DNA of 64,000 nucleotides from contig NZ_AP018664.1 in assembly GCF_003967075.1 (NCBI RefSeq), positions 3,808,001-3,872,000 of the forward strand. Direction: 5' to 3'. The DNA comes from Sphingobium amiense (GTDB lineage Bacteria > Pseudomonadota > Alphaproteobacteria > Sphingomonadales > Sphingomonadaceae). A program made the translations under genes and the position numbers. Of the stretch, positions 53,618 through 64,000 are shown in pieces (the stretch's first letter is position 1; every line of letters starts with the position of its first letter). The notes beneath the pieces are model-generated. The model was given only the letters and a program-made list of their open reading frames with translations. It made no database searches and was not told the DNA's origin.

Positions 53618-53824
53618 ATGCAGATCATCGTTCGCGACAACAATGTCGACCAGGCTCTTCGCGCGCTCAAGAAGAAGCTGCAGCGCGAGGGCGTGTATCG
53701 CGAAATGAAGCTGCGCCGTCACTATGAGAAGCCGTCGGAAAAGCGCGCCCGTGAAAAGGCCGCTGCGGTCCGCCGCGCCCGCAAGATGGAGCGCAAGCGC
53801 GCCGAGCGTGACGGCGTCCGTTAA
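53618..53824 (+). CDS. rpsU: 30S ribosomal protein S21
   Basis: 68-residue basic protein starting [20 protein letters not shown], with the usual basic C-terminus ([18 protein letters not shown]). Needed in initiation at the Shine-Dalgarno/anti-SD region. ATG 53618 is chosen over ATG 53600 because homology begins at MQIIV. Followed by the FKBP gene, 79 bases on. Confidence 0.95.
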   Translation: MQIIVRDNNVDQALRALKKKLQREGVYREMKLRRHYEKPSEKRAREKAAAVRRARKMERKRAERDGVR

Positions 53825-53903
53825 GACGCTGTCCTGACGCGGGCGGCCTTCGCGCCGCTTCGTCACCGCCGATTTCCCTGCTTTTCATCGCGAGCACGCT
53901 CCC

Positions 53904-54461
53904 ATGTCCACGACGGCCGTTCCCCTTCGTCCCATCGCCAAGGGTTCGCTGACCCGCCTGTGGATCGGCGTGGCGCTGGTCGCACTGGCGGCGGGCGGTC
54001 TCGCCTGGGCGGGGCAGCAGGGCGTGGAGCCGTCGCCGGCCGCCTTTCTGGTCCAGAACGGCCATGCGAGCGGCGTGGTGACGACCGAATCGGGCCTCCA
54101 GTATAAAGTGCTGGAGGAAGGCACCGGTCCCAGCCCGACGACGACCGACATCGCGCTGGTGGGCTATAAGGGCACCCTGCTCGACGGCACCGTCTTCGAC
54201 GAGAATCCGCAGGCGCCGATGCCCATCGACGGTGTCGTCCCCGGTTTCTCCGAAGGTCTGCAGAAGATGAAGAAGGGCGGCAAATACCGCCTCTGGATTC
54301 CGCCGCAGCTCGGTTATGGCGATCAGGCGGCGGGTCCGATCCCGGCCGGATCGGTGCTGGTGTTCGACGTGACGCTGCACGATTTCAAGTCGAAGGCGGA
54401 ACTGATGCAGCTCCAGCAGCAGATGCAGCAGCAGGGCATCGCGCCGCAGCCCGGCCACTGA
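53904..54461 (+). CDS. FKBP-type peptidyl-prolyl isomerase, membrane-anchored
   Basis: 185 residues. N-terminal hydrophobic segment (LWIGVALVALAAGGLAWA, about 18-36) acts as signal anchor; FKBP domain from VVTTESGLQYKVLEEGTGPS with GFSEGLQKMKKGGKYRLWIP and LGYGDQA. Accelerates proline isomerisation in periplasm. Glutamine-rich C-terminal tail (LQQQMQQQG). Followed by terminator at 54487. Confidence 0.9.
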   Translation: MSTTAVPLRPIAKGSLTRLWIGVALVALAAGGLAWAGQQGVEPSPAAFLVQNGHASGVVTTESGLQYKVLEEGTGPSPTTTDIALVGYKGTLLDGTVFDENPQAPMPIDGVVPGFSEGLQKMKKGGKYRLWIPPQLGYGDQAAGPIPAGSVLVFDVTLHDFKSKAELMQLQQQMQQQGIAPQPGH

Positions 54462-54486
54462 TCGAACAGAGCCGTGGGAAATGAAG

Positions 54487-54512
54487 AGGGGCCGCATCAC
54501 CGGCCCCTTTTT
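54487..54512 (+). terminator. Intrinsic terminator after FKBP gene
   Basis: 8-bp stem AGGGGCCG/CGGCCCCT with a six-base loop, followed by TTTTC. It lies between convergent FKBP and hypothetical genes. Confidence 0.85.
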
Positions 54513-54519
54513 CATGTCT

Positions 54520-54837
54520 TCAGGACGGCTCGTCCGGATTGGAGGCAAAGGACAGCGCGTCGGCGCTCCCCAGCTTCTCTTCGCCCGCGAACAGCCGGTC
54601 GAGCCGCGTCTTGATATCGCGGCGGAACGCGACGGTGGCGACGGATCGCGGCGCGGACACTTCGATGTCGCAGGCGATCGCATTCTTGATCCGCTCGATG
54701 GCCGGTTCGTCCAATATCCCGGCGTGCCTTAATTCCTGACAGAGCTGGAGTAGGCCCGCCGCGGTCGCATGCGCGCGCAGGCCCACGTTCGACATGTCGA
54801 AATGCAGCTTCTTTTCCCGATCCAGCCCGATTGCCAT
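54520..54837 (-). CDS. Hypothetical protein
   Basis: 105 residues, no family recognised. Predicted helical and soluble; the C-terminus is rich in serine/aspartate (SADALSFASNPDEPS). It is convergent with the FKBP gene and follows the AI-2E permease by about 76 bases. No catalytic motif or membrane segment. Coding evidence is the clean frame and normal codon use. Confidence 0.55.
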   Translation of the reverse strand: MAIGLDREKKLHFDMSNVGLRAHATAAGLLQLCQELRHAGILDEPAIERIKNAIACDIEVSAPRSVATVAFRRDIKTRLDRLFAGEEKLGSADALSFASNPDEPS

Positions 54838-54913
54838 GGCTCCGCCTCACTCCTCTTCCTGTCGCCACCCTACCATAAAGCGCACCGCGCCGCACGCCAC
54901 CTCATAGCGGGTT

Positions 54914-55996
54914 TCAGCTCCTGAGGACGCCCGTCTTCTTCGACCGATGTTCGGCGTCGAGCGCGCGGGAACGCTCCTCCAGATAAACCTTCATCATCGC
55001 AATCAGCGGATCGGCGAGGAAAAGCCCCATGATCCCGAACAGCGCGCCCATCAGGATCTGCGCCGCCAGCACCAGCGCGGGCGCAAGGTCGACCGCCCGC
55101 CGCGCCACCATCGGCACGATCAGATAGCCATCGACGATCTGCACGGCGAGATAGACGCCGACCGCGTAAAGTCCGGTGTTCGTCCCCGCGGAAAAGCCCA
55201 CCAGCACGATCAGCGCGCCCGATATGATGGAGCCGATATTGGGCAGGAAGGCGAGCAGGCCGGTCAGGATACCGAGCAGTCCCGCCATCGGCACGCCGCC
55301 CGCCCACAGCAGCAGCCATGTGCCCACGCCCTCCACCGTCATGCCGATCAGCCGCCCGAACATCAGGCGGCGCAGCGTGCCGCCCATCTTGTCCGCGATC
55401 CGGTAGAAATGCGCGCGCCGGTCCATCGGCATCATCCACGCGACGCCGCGCTCGTAGAGCTTGGGTTCGATGGCGATGAAGATGGCGAGCACCAGCATCA
55501 TGACCCCGGCGGTGATCGCGCCCACCGCCGTGCCCACAGCTTTGGTGACGCGCCCGATGCTGCCCAGCGCCTGCTGCGCCAGGCCTTTCAGATCGTTGGG
55601 CGTCGTCGTGACGCCCAGTTGCTGCATCCATCCGCCGATCCGCGCGACCTGCGTTTCGACGATGGTGCGCATCGCCTGCGCCTGCGCGGCGAGGCTCGAT
55701 CCGGTGAGATAGACGGTATAGGCGAGAAACAGCACCGCGCCGATCAGCACAATGGCCAGCCGCCAGCCGCGCCCTATCGGCAGAATCCGGCCCAGCAGCC
55801 GCGTGCCGCCGTCCATCATCGTCGCCAGCACCAGCGCGCCGAGGATCAGCAGCAGCGGCTGCGCCAGCACGACCACCAGCGCAATGGCGACGGCGATGGC
55901 GAACCATACGCCCGCGCGCTTCATCTCATGCTGGGCGAGCGGGCTGCGCAGGTCGCTGGGGCCGGGTTCCTCGACATGGCTCGGCGTGTCGGTCAT
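54914..55996 (-). CDS. AI-2E/PerM-family permease
   Basis: 360-residue membrane protein of the AI-2E transporter (PerM) family, about seven to eight hydrophobic segments (e.g. FAIAVAIALVVVLAQPLLLI at 33-52, LVLAIFIAIEP, LLAFLPNIGSIISGALIVLV). Members transport autoinducer-2 or other solutes, or act as sodium/proton antiporters. AAGGGGGC precedes ATG 55996. It follows lepB by 39 bases on the same strand. Confidence 0.9.
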   Translation of the reverse strand: MTDTPSHVEEPGPSDLRSPLAQHEMKRAGVWFAIAVAIALVVVLAQPLLLILGALVLATMMDGGTRLLGRILPIGRGWRLAIVLIGAVLFLAYTVYLTGSSLAAQAQAMRTIVETQVARIGGWMQQLGVTTTPNDLKGLAQQALGSIGRVTKAVGTAVGAITAGVMMLVLAIFIAIEPKLYERGVAWMMPMDRRAHFYRIADKMGGTLRRLMFGRLIGMTVEGVGTWLLLWAGGVPMAGLLGILTGLLAFLPNIGSIISGALIVLVGFSAGTNTGLYAVGVYLAVQIVDGYLIVPMVARRAVDLAPALVLAAQILMGALFGIMGLFLADPLIAMMKVYLEERSRALDAEHRSKKTGVLRS

Positions 55997-56035
55997 GGCA
56001 GCCCCCTTGCGTCCGCCCCGGACGCCGGGCGGCGG

Positions 56036-56950
56036 TTATTGCGCGGGAGTAACGCCTGCCGCGCGCAGGCTGTTCCCCGCCCGGCCGCTGCGGAAGGCAT
56101 GGAGCCAGCTCAGCGGATTCCACGTCGCGTCACCGTCGAGGCTGAAAGTGATGAACTCCGCCCGCCCGCCGATCGCCTCCCACGGCACCGGCCCGCCAAG
56201 CCCGTTTTCCTCCAGCGGCGCGCGGCTGTCGGCGCTGTTGTCGCGATTGTCCCCCATCAGGAAGACATGGTCGGCGGGCACCCGCACCGGCCCATACCAG
56301 TCGAGCGCGCTCGGGCCGGTGTCGATGATGGTGTAGCTCCTGCCGTTGGGCAGGATTTCCTGCCGCACCGGCAGTTCGCACCAGCTTTTGCCCGATGCGT
56401 CCGTGACCAGCGCGCCGGGGAACTGGATCGGCGGGCAGGGGGCGTTGCCATCGACCGGGATGCGCAGCGGTTTCAGCATCCGCTGCCGCACCGGGGTGCC
56501 GTTCAGGATCACCTGACCGCCGCGCACTTCCACAATGTCGCCGGGCAGCCCGATGACGCGCTTGATATAATCCTCGCGCCGGTTCTGCGGGCTGACGATG
56601 ACGATGTCGCCGCGCTCGGGCAGGCGACCGAGCAGCCGCCCCTTGAGGAAGGGCAGGGGATGGAAGCTGGGCGAAACGTATGACCAGCCATAGGGGAATT
56701 TGCTCACCACCAGCCGGTCGCCGGTCAGCAGCGCCGGCATCATCGATTCGGACGGTATGTAGAAGGGCTTGGCGACGAAGCTGTGGAAGGCGAGCACGGC
56801 GAGGATCAGCAGCGTGATGCTCTTGACCTCCTGCCACCAGTTGATCCGCCTGTCTTCGGGCGCGGCCTGCTGCTGGGCGATGGGCGGGGCGTCGGGCTGG
56901 TCGATGGCCGTCACGGGCGCGCTTTCTTCTGGAGGCTGCGTCTCGCTCAA
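56036..56950 (-). CDS. lepB: Signal peptidase I
   Basis: 304-residue membrane serine protease that removes Sec/Tat signal peptides. N-terminal membrane segment [17 protein letters not shown] (residues about 44-60), catalytic S69 in PSESMMP and K130 in [11 protein letters not shown], and [14 protein letters not shown] 56950 chosen because it gives a four-base overlap (TTGA) with acpS; a GTG 36 bases in is possible. Confidence 0.9.
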   Translation of the reverse strand: MSETQPPEESAPVTAIDQPDAPPIAQQQAAPEDRRINWWQEVKSITLLILAVLAFHSFVAKPFYIPSESMMPALLTGDRLVVSKFPYGWSYVSPSFHPLPFLKGRLLGRLPERGDIVIVSPQNRREDYIKRVIGLPGDIVEVRGGQVILNGTPVRQRMLKPLRIPVDGNAPCPPIQFPGALVTDASGKSWCELPVRQEILPNGRSYTIIDTGPSALDWYGPVRVPADHVFLMGDNRDNSADSRAPLEENGLGGPVPWEAIGGRAEFITFSLDGDATWNPLSWLHAFRSGRAGNSLRAAGVTPAQ

Positions 56951-57348
56951 AGCGGCAGCGCCTCGATGATGACGAAGGCCTGCGCCCATGGATGATCGTC
57001 GGTGAGCGTCAGGTGAACGACCGCCTTATGCCCCGCCGGGATCATCGCGTCGAGCCGCGCCTTCGCTCCGCCGGTCAGCGCCAGTGTCGGCGCGCCCGAC
57101 GGCGCGTTGACGACGCCGATGTCCTTCATGAACACGCCCGCCTTGAAGCCGGTGCCCACCGCCTTGGAAAAAGCCTCCTTGGCCGCGAATCGCTTGGCGA
57201 GCGTGCCCGCGCGGGTGAACGGGCGGCGGGCGGCCTTGGCTTGCTCTACATCGGTGAAGACGCGCTGCACGAAGCGGTCGCCGAACCGGTCGAGCGAATT
57301 CTGGATACGCTCGATATTGCAGAGGTCCGATCCAAGGCCGATTATCAC
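56947..57348 (-). CDS. acpS: Holo-[acyl-carrier-protein] synthase
   Basis: 133-residue phosphopantetheinyl transferase that activates acyl carrier protein. Starts [14 protein letters not shown] with the Mg2+ aspartate; [14 protein letters not shown] is the second conserved segment. GTG 57348 with GAGGA seven bases upstream. Overlaps lepB by four bases and follows pdxJ by 13. Confidence 0.94.
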   Translation of the reverse strand: MIIGLGSDLCNIERIQNSLDRFGDRFVQRVFTDVEQAKAARRPFTRAGTLAKRFAAKEAFSKAVGTGFKAGVFMKDIGVVNAPSGAPTLALTGGAKARLDAMIPAGHKAVVHLTLTDDHPWAQAFVIIEALPL

Positions 57349-57361
57349 CTAAACATCCTCG

Positions 57362-58090
57362 TCACCGCGCCAGATCCATCTGCCGCCGCATCTCGCGGAT
57401 GCTCGCTTCGAGGCCGCCGAAGATCGCTTCGCCGATCAGGAAATGGCCGATATTGAGTTCGGCGATCTGCGGAATGGCGGCGACGGGGCCGACATTGTCG
57501 AAGGTCAGGCCATGGCCCGCATGCGGCTCGATCCCGTTCTTCGTCGCAAGAGCGACGGCATCGGCGATGCGACGCAGCTCGGCGGCGCGCGCCGACCCGT
57601 CCAGATGCGCATAAGCCCCGGTGTGAAATTCCACCACCGGCGCGCCCAGCGTCATCGCCGCCTCGATCTGCGCCGGGTCCGCTTCGATGAACAGGCTGAC
57701 GCGGATGCCCGCTTGCGTGAGCTTCGCGACGATCGGCTTGAGCGTCGCCATCTGCCCCGCAGCGTCCAGCCCGCCCTCGGTCGTGCGCTCCTCACGCTTT
57801 TCCGGCACGATGCAGGCGGCGTGCGGCCTGTGCCGCAGCGCGATGTCGAGCATCTCCTGCGTCGCCGCCATCTCCAGATTCAGCGGCACGTCGAGCGACG
57901 CCATCAGCATCGCTATATCCTCGTCGCGGATATGCCGCCGATCCTCGCGCAGATGCGCTGTAATGCCGTCCGCGCCCGCCTTCACCGCCAGCAGCGCCGC
58001 TTTCACCGGATCGGGATGCGCGCCCCCGCGCGCGTTGCGGATGGTGGCGACATGGTCGATATTGACCCCGAGGCGGAGCGGCGCGCTCAT
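57362..58090 (-). CDS. pdxJ: Pyridoxine 5'-phosphate synthase
   Basis: 242-residue TIM-barrel enzyme joining 1-deoxy-xylulose-5-phosphate with aminoacetone phosphate for vitamin B6. Signature [17 protein letters not shown] at residues 7-23 and [19 protein letters not shown] precedes the ATG. Downstream of pyrE by 8 bases. Confidence 0.94.
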   Translation of the reverse strand: MSAPLRLGVNIDHVATIRNARGGAHPDPVKAALLAVKAGADGITAHLREDRRHIRDEDIAMLMASLDVPLNLEMAATQEMLDIALRHRPHAACIVPEKREERTTEGGLDAAGQMATLKPIVAKLTQAGIRVSLFIEADPAQIEAAMTLGAPVVEFHTGAYAHLDGSARAAELRRIADAVALATKNGIEPHAGHGLTFDNVGPVAAIPQIAELNIGHFLIGEAIFGGLEASIREMRRQMDLAR

Positions 58091-58098
58091 GGCCCCTG

Positions 58099-58677
58099 CT
58101 ACTTCCGGCTGCCCGGCTTGATGGCCGGGATGGCGGCGAGTTCGGGCGGCACGGCGTCCGCCTCATAGACCGGGAAGTTGATCGACACGAGCGGGTAGAA
58201 GGGGACGCCAAGGTCCACTTCGCCCGCCGACCGGTCGACCAGCGCGGCTTCGGCGATGACGACGCCGCCTTCCTTCTCCACCGCCTCGATCGCCTGACGC
58301 GAGGACAGGCCGGTCGTCACGACATCCTCGACCATCAGCACCTTCTGCCCCGGCGCGATGGCGAAGCCACGGCGCAGCTCGAACACGCCCTCGGGCCGTT
58401 CGAGGAACACTGCGTCCTTGTCCAGCGCGCGCCCGACCTCATGCCCGATGATGAGGCCGCCCATGGCCGGGGACACGACCAGATCAATCTCCTGCCGCAG
58501 TTCGCGGGGCAGCTTCTGCACCACCGCGCGCGCGAGCCGACCGGCGCGCTCGGCATTCATGAGCACGCGCGCGCATTGCAGATAATTGGCGCTGCGGCGG
58601 CCCGAAGAGAGGATGAAATGCCCTTCGAGCAGCGCCCCTGCCGCCCGGAATTCCGCCAAAATGTCCTCGTCAGTCAT
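58099..58677 (-). CDS. pyrE: Orotate phosphoribosyltransferase
   Basis: 192-residue PRPP-using enzyme of pyrimidine synthesis. Conserved PRPP loop [13 protein letters not shown] and the DxVxxPAMGG region. AGGGCGG precedes ATG 58677. Pairs with pdxJ-acpS-lepB in a same-strand run. Confidence 0.94.
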   Translation of the reverse strand: MTDEDILAEFRAAGALLEGHFILSSGRRSANYLQCARVLMNAERAGRLARAVVQKLPRELRQEIDLVVSPAMGGLIIGHEVGRALDKDAVFLERPEGVFELRRGFAIAPGQKVLMVEDVVTTGLSSRQAIEAVEKEGGVVIAEAALVDRSAGEVDLGVPFYPLVSINFPVYEADAVPPELAAIPAIKPGSRK

Positions 58678-58982
58678 GCCGCCCTGTCGTCCGTCCTGTC
58701 ATCCATGCCGCGCAGGCCAGCATGAAGTCGCTGCCTCGCCGCCCAAAAATCCGCACGGCGCGCGATGCGCGCCCGCCATGATCGCGCCCCTGTGCGCGGA
58801 AGTGCCGAATAGGCGGCGCGGACATGCGTTGCAACAGCGAAGAAAATCTGCTCCATCAGCGCTTGAGGCATCGGAAAAGCCTGCTTATAAGCCGCGGCAG
58901 ACCGGACGGGCGAGGGGCCAAAGCGCATGTGGAGTGCGTCTTCGTTGCAGCGGCGCCAAGGGGTTAGGGGTACGAAGACGTT
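58678..58982. other. Gap between pyrE and coxB, no gene called
   Basis: 305 bases between the divergent pyrE and coxB starts. It must hold their promoters. A minus-strand 84-codon frame (58674-58928) ending in an ATGA overlap with pyrE is arginine-rich with no recognisable domain and was not called. No terminator, tRNA or repeat was seen. Confidence 0.5.
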
Positions 58983-60011
58983 ATGAACAAGGTGAAATCG
59001 CTCGTTCTTGCGGGGTTACTGGCCTTCGCGCCCGCGCTCGGAATGCACGGCGCGGCCCATGCGCAGGGCAATGAATCCGCCAGCACGGCGCTGGCGACGC
59101 CCGTGGACGCCGATCCCAAATCTTCCGACGTCGGTGCGCCCGCCGATTCGGCCGACGCCAATGTCGCGAATGTGAGCGCAGCCGCACCCGCAGCCAAGGT
59201 CGCCGCGCCGCCGCGCATGAAGCCGACCGAAGGCATCGGCATGCCGCGCCCCGGCGAAATCACGCTCCAGGAACAGTTCAGCCCCACCGGCCACACCGCC
59301 CGCTGGCTGCACGATGTGATGCTGGTGCCGATCATCACCATCATCTCGCTCTTCGTGCTCGGCCTCATGCTCTATGTCATGGTGCGCTATCGCCGCAGCG
59401 CCAATCCGGTGCCGTCGAAGACCTCGCACAACACGCTGATCGAAGTGCTCTGGACGGTCGTCCCCGTCATCATCCTGCTGGCCATCGCGGTGCCCTCCAT
59501 CGGCCTGCTCGCCGACCAGTACAAGCCCGCGCCCAAGGATGCGCTGACCGTCAAGGTCACGGGCTATCAGTGGTATTGGGGCTATGAATATCCCGACAAT
59601 GGCGTGCCGGAATATGTTTCGAACCTGCTGCCCGAAGACAAGGCGAAGGCCAATGGCGAGCCTTATCTCCTCGCGCCCGACAACCGCCTCGTGCTGCCGG
59701 TCGGCCGCCCGATCAAGCTCATCATCACCGGCGCGGACGTGATCCACAGCTTCGCGGTGCCCTCGCTCTGGCTCAAGATGGACGCCGTGCCCGGACGCCT
59801 CAACGAAAAGAGCGTATTCATCGAAAAGCCGGGCGTCTATTACGGGCAGTGCTCGGAACTGTGCGGCGCGCGCCATGCCTTCATGCCGATCGCGATCGAG
59901 GCGCTGCCGCCCGCGCAGTTCGACCAGTGGCTGCTCTCGCAGGGCGGCACCGTGAAGGCGCAGCCCAAGACCGCCGAAGCCGCGCCCGCCGGCGCGCCGG
60001 CCAAGATCTGA
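58983..60011 (+). CDS. coxB: Cytochrome c oxidase subunit II
   Basis: 342-residue lipoprotein-like/membrane subunit of aa3 oxidase that holds the CuA centre. Signal peptide to about residue 28 (AAHAQG), two membrane segments near 110-175, CuA ligands C290, C294, H298 in YGQCSELCGARH and H255. Receives electrons from cytochrome c. Confidence 0.95.
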   Translation: MNKVKSLVLAGLLAFAPALGMHGAAHAQGNESASTALATPVDADPKSSDVGAPADSADANVANVSAAAPAAKVAAPPRMKPTEGIGMPRPGEITLQEQFSPTGHTARWLHDVMLVPIITIISLFVLGLMLYVMVRYRRSANPVPSKTSHNTLIEVLWTVVPVIILLAIAVPSIGLLADQYKPAPKDALTVKVTGYQWYWGYEYPDNGVPEYVSNLLPEDKAKANGEPYLLAPDNRLVLPVGRPIKLIITGADVIHSFAVPSLWLKMDAVPGRLNEKSVFIEKPGVYYGQCSELCGARHAFMPIAIEALPPAQFDQWLLSQGGTVKAQPKTAEAAPAGAPAKI

Positions 60012-61697
<1,686 letters not shown>

Positions 61698-61703
61698 CAG
61701 ACA

Positions 61704-61728
61704 GGATGCCCGGATCGTCCGGGCATCC
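61704..61728 (+). promoter_or_regulatory. Perfect 11-bp hairpin between coxA and ctaB
   Basis: GGATGCCCGGA/TCCGGGCATCC with loop TCG, 7 bases after the coxA stop. No T-tract follows, so simple termination is unlikely; it may protect or separate the upstream mRNA. Expression role is inferred. Confidence 0.6.
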
Positions 61729-61822
61729 GCGCGAGCGGGCAGCGGTCGAACGGCGACAGGCTGCCCGATTGCCACAATCGGGCCGCGCGCCGGAGGGCGG
61801 CCGTCCGATGCAAGAGGAAATG

Positions 61823-62758
61823 ATGGCCAGTTCGCCGATCCTGCCTGCCACCATGCTGACGGACGCCCGCGCCGCGCCCATGCCCGCGCACTGGCGGGAT
61901 TTTGTCGCGCTGACGAAGCCGCGGGTGATGACGCTGGTCGTGTTCACCGGCCTATGCGGCCTTCTCGCCGCGCCCGGTTCCATCCACCCTGTCCTCGCCT
62001 TCACCGCCATCCTGTGCATCGCTCTGGGCGCAGGCGCCGCCGCCGCGCTCAACCAGTGGTGGGAAGCCGACATCGACGCCAAGATGAAGCGCACCGCTTC
62101 CCGCCCGCTCCCCGCCGGGCGCATGGAGCGGCACGCGGCGCTGCATTTCGGCGTTGGCCTCTCCTTCTTCTCCGTGATCCTGATGGGCATGGCGACCAAC
62201 TGGCTCGCCGCCATCGTGCTTGCCGTCTCGATCCTGTTTTACGTTTTCGTCTACACCATCTGGCTCAAGCCCCGGACGGCGCAGAATATCGTCATCGGCG
62301 GCGCGGCGGGCGCTTTTCCGCCGGTGATCGGCTGGGCGGCGGTGACGGGCGACGTCAGCGCGCTGCCGGTCGCGCTCTTCATGCTGATCTTCTTCTGGAC
62401 GCCGCCCCATTTCTGGGCGCTCGCCCTGTTCGTGAAGACGGACTATGCCGCCGCCGGCATCCCGATGCTCCCGGTCGTGTCCGGTGAGGTCGCCACGCGG
62501 CGGCACATCTGGTTCTACACCGCGATCATGGCGGTCGCCGCGCTCGCGCCGGTGGTGCTGAACCTGACCGGCGTGATCTACGGCACCGTCGCGCTGGCGG
62601 GCACGGCTCTGTTCGCCGTCCTCGCCTTCCAGGTCTACCGCCGCCGCGAGAGCGATCCCGCGAGGATGGCGCCGGAACGGCGGCTGTTCAGATATTCGAT
62701 CCTCTATCTTTTCCTGCTGTTCGGGGCAGTGGTCGCCGACCGGTGGGTGCTGGCATGA
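61823..62758 (+). CDS. ctaB: Protoheme IX farnesyltransferase
   Basis: 311-residue membrane prenyltransferase making heme O for the oxidase. Conserved [20 protein letters not shown] (the farnesyl-diphosphate binding N/D-rich motif). AGAGGAA precedes ATG 61823. Its stop overlaps the small ORF (ATGA). Confidence 0.94.
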   Translation: MASSPILPATMLTDARAAPMPAHWRDFVALTKPRVMTLVVFTGLCGLLAAPGSIHPVLAFTAILCIALGAGAAAALNQWWEADIDAKMKRTASRPLPAGRMERHAALHFGVGLSFFSVILMGMATNWLAAIVLAVSILFYVFVYTIWLKPRTAQNIVIGGAAGAFPPVIGWAAVTGDVSALPVALFMLIFFWTPPHFWALALFVKTDYAAAGIPMLPVVSGEVATRRHIWFYTAIMAVAALAPVVLNLTGVIYGTVALAGTALFAVLAFQVYRRRESDPARMAPERRLFRYSILYLFLLFGAVVADRWVLA

Positions 62759-62892
62759 CGCCCGAGGAGGAAAAGCTGATCCGCGCCCGGCAGAAAAGCC
62801 GGGCCATCGTCACCGGGCTGATCCTCGGTTTCCTCGTCATTCTCTTCTTCGCGATCACGCTGGCGAAGATCGGCGCGAGTCACGCAATCTGA
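62755..62892 (+). CDS. Small single-TM ORF in the cox operon (CoxF-like)
   Basis: 45 residues, too short for automatic callers. Charged N-terminus ([17 protein letters not shown]), one membrane segment ([20 protein letters not shown]), short tail. ATGA overlap with ctaB and TGATG overlap with ctaG. Alphaproteobacterial cox operons often carry such a membrane protein between ctaB and ctaG; accessory role in oxidase assembly is inferred. Confidence 0.8.
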   Translation: MTPEEEKLIRARQKSRAIVTGLILGFLVILFFAITLAKIGASHAI

Positions 62893-63467
62893 TGGCCACT
62901 CTTCCGCCTTCCCCCTTCGACCGCGACCGCCGCAACCGCCGGACCATGATGGCCGCCGCGCTGGTCGGCCTCACCATGCTCGCGCTCGGCTTCGCCTCCG
63001 TGCCCCTCTATCGCATCTTCTGCGAACGGACCGGCTTCGGCGGCACGACGCAGCGGGCCGAAGCCGCGTCGCATGTGAAGGTGGCGTATGGCCACACCAT
63101 GTCGATCCGCTTCGATTCGAACGTCGCGCCGGGCATGCCCTGGCAGTTCCGGCCCGAACATCCGACCCAGACCATCACCGTGGGCGCGAAGAACATGGCG
63201 ATCTTCATCGCGAAGAACATGTCGGACAAGCCCGTGACCGGCAGCGCCGCCTTCAACGTCACGCCGACGCAGGCGGGCGCCTATTTCACCAAGATCCAGT
63301 GCTTCTGCTTCACCGAGCAGACGCTGCAGCCGGGGCAGGAGGTGCGGATGCCCGTCATCTACTATGTCGATCCCAGGATTCTCGACGACCCCGACAACAA
63401 GGACACGCAACAGATCACCTTGAGCTATACCTTCTATCCTGTTGAGCAGGACAAGAAGGCAAGCTAA
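62892..63467 (+). CDS. ctaG: Cytochrome c oxidase assembly protein CtaG/Cox11
   Basis: 191-residue copper chaperone for the CuB centre. N-terminal membrane segment about 20-38, then the periplasmic Cox11 domain with Cu-binding CFCF (C137, C139) and C44 (YRIFCERTGFGG). Starts in TGATG overlap with the small ORF. Confidence 0.95.
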   Translation: MATLPPSPFDRDRRNRRTMMAAALVGLTMLALGFASVPLYRIFCERTGFGGTTQRAEAASHVKVAYGHTMSIRFDSNVAPGMPWQFRPEHPTQTITVGAKNMAIFIAKNMSDKPVTGSAAFNVTPTQAGAYFTKIQCFCFTEQTLQPGQEVRMPVIYYVDPRILDDPDNKDTQQITLSYTFYPVEQDKKAS

Positions 63468-63501
63468 GCACGCACGATCACAGGAGCAGGGAAGACCGGT
63501 C

Positions 63502-64000
63502 ATGGCAGGCGCAAAGACCCACGATTATCATATTCTCCCGCCCAGCATCTGGCCGCTGTTCGGCTCGATGTCGGCGCTGGTGATGGCGTTCGGCGCGATC
63601 ATGTTCATGCATCCCGACGCGATGGGGCCAAGCGGCGGCTGGGTCTTCCTGATCGGCCTTGCAGGCGTGCTCTTCACCATGTTCAGCTGGTGGGGCAATG
63701 TCATCGCCGAAGCGCATGCGGGCGACCATACGCCGGTGGTGCAGCTTCACCTGCGCTACGGCATGATCCTGTTCATCGCGTCCGAAGTCATGTTCTTCGT
63801 CGGCTGGTTCTGGGCCTTCTTCGACTTCTCCCTGTTCCCGAGCGCGCTCGCGCCCATCGAAGGGCTGTTCCCGTCGAAGGGGATCGAGGTCATGAACGCG
63901 TTCGAGCTGCCCCTGCTCAACACGCTGATCCTGCTCTGCTCGGGCACGACCGTCACCTGGGCGCACCATGCGCTGATCCATGGCGACCGCGACGGCCTCA
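63502..64000 (+). CDS. coxC: Cytochrome c oxidase subunit III (partial, cut by window)
   Basis: The visible 166 codons from ATG 63502 (MAGAKTHDYHILPPSIWPLFGS) encode the N-terminal and first membrane segments, with SEVMFFVGWFWAFF and a TTVTWAHHALIHGD stretch typical of subunit III. The 3' end lies beyond the window. GAGCAGGGGAAG precedes the ATG. Confidence 0.93.
   Translation, partial: MAGAKTHDYHILPPSIWPLFGSMSALVMAFGAIMFMHPDAMGPSGGWVFLIGLAGVLFTMFSWWGNVIAEAHAGDHTPVVQLHLRYGMILFIASEVMFFVGWFWAFFDFSLFPSALAPIEGLFPSKGIEVMNAFELPLLNTLILLCSGTTVTWAHHALIHGDRDGL

Noticed and set aside
58674..58928. 84-codon minus-strand frame overlapping the pyrE start
   Set aside because: No known domain, arginine-rich, and it spans the shared pyrE/coxB promoter gap. 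The ATGA overlap alone is weak evidence, so I report it as an uncalled gap.

Overview
The window is about two-thirds G+C by eye, densely packed, with many 1-4 base stop/start overlaps. It looks like chromosomal DNA of an alphaproteobacterium, most likely a sphingomonad (Sphingomonadales). The reasons are a DivK regulator divergent from a DUF3572 gene, CobS/CobT-type chelatase subunits, an MJ0042 zinc-finger protein divergent from ftsEX, an aa3 oxidase operon in the order coxB-coxA-ctaB-small membrane ORF-ctaG-coxC, and a GTTTCGAGCGAAGTCGAGAAAC-type palindromic repeat. No rRNA, tRNA, CRISPR array, insertion sequence or prophage was seen.

Region 1 (about 62-21521) is a catabolic cluster. A minus-strand operon (11927 to 5752) encodes a DUF35 protein, a thiolase-fold protein, an acyl-CoA dehydrogenase and the E1-alpha, E1-beta and E2 subunits of a 2-oxoacid dehydrogenase. 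Around it lie a Rieske oxygenase alpha subunit, a stand-alone Rieske ferredoxin-like protein, a second acyl-CoA dehydrogenase, an acyl-CoA ligase, six short-chain dehydrogenases, two NTF2-like proteins, two ThuA-like proteins and an MDR reductase. Together they suggest stepwise oxidation, CoA activation and retro-aldol or thiolytic shortening of a cyclic or branched substrate that I cannot name. Two regulators sit inside: a TetR protein divergent from the Rieske oxygenase, and a LuxR-type protein with no luxI in the window. Each has a plausible palindromic site upstream.

Region 2 (21534-42826) is mostly housekeeping: a laccase-domain YfiH/PgeF protein, an amino-acid permease, a Bcr/CflA-type exporter, a translationally coupled five-gene operon (DUF3572, HAD, RidA, GDPD, FemAB-like) divergent from divK, rpmG, a GDT1-family protein, dps, a GreA/B-family protein, cobS-osmC-phosphatase-cobT, bolA, a GST-pirin pair, and ftsE-ftsX-ydcF-plsC.

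A short A+T-richer island (about 42840-43746) follows plsC. It carries an Imm11/DUF1629-like immunity protein and a clipped nuclease-toxin-like reading frame, and looks like a polymorphic-toxin remnant.

Region 3 (43747-57348 and on) holds tyrC-hisC, a 2-hydroxyacid dehydrogenase, metX-metW, a DNA-repair-like module (UdgX fused to DUF4130, hemerythrin protein, small membrane protein, radical SAM protein), a class II aldolase, rpsU, an FKBP isomerase, an AI-2E-type permease, and lepB-acpS-pdxJ-pyrE. Region 4 (58983 to the end) is the cytochrome c oxidase operon, with coxC cut by the window edge.
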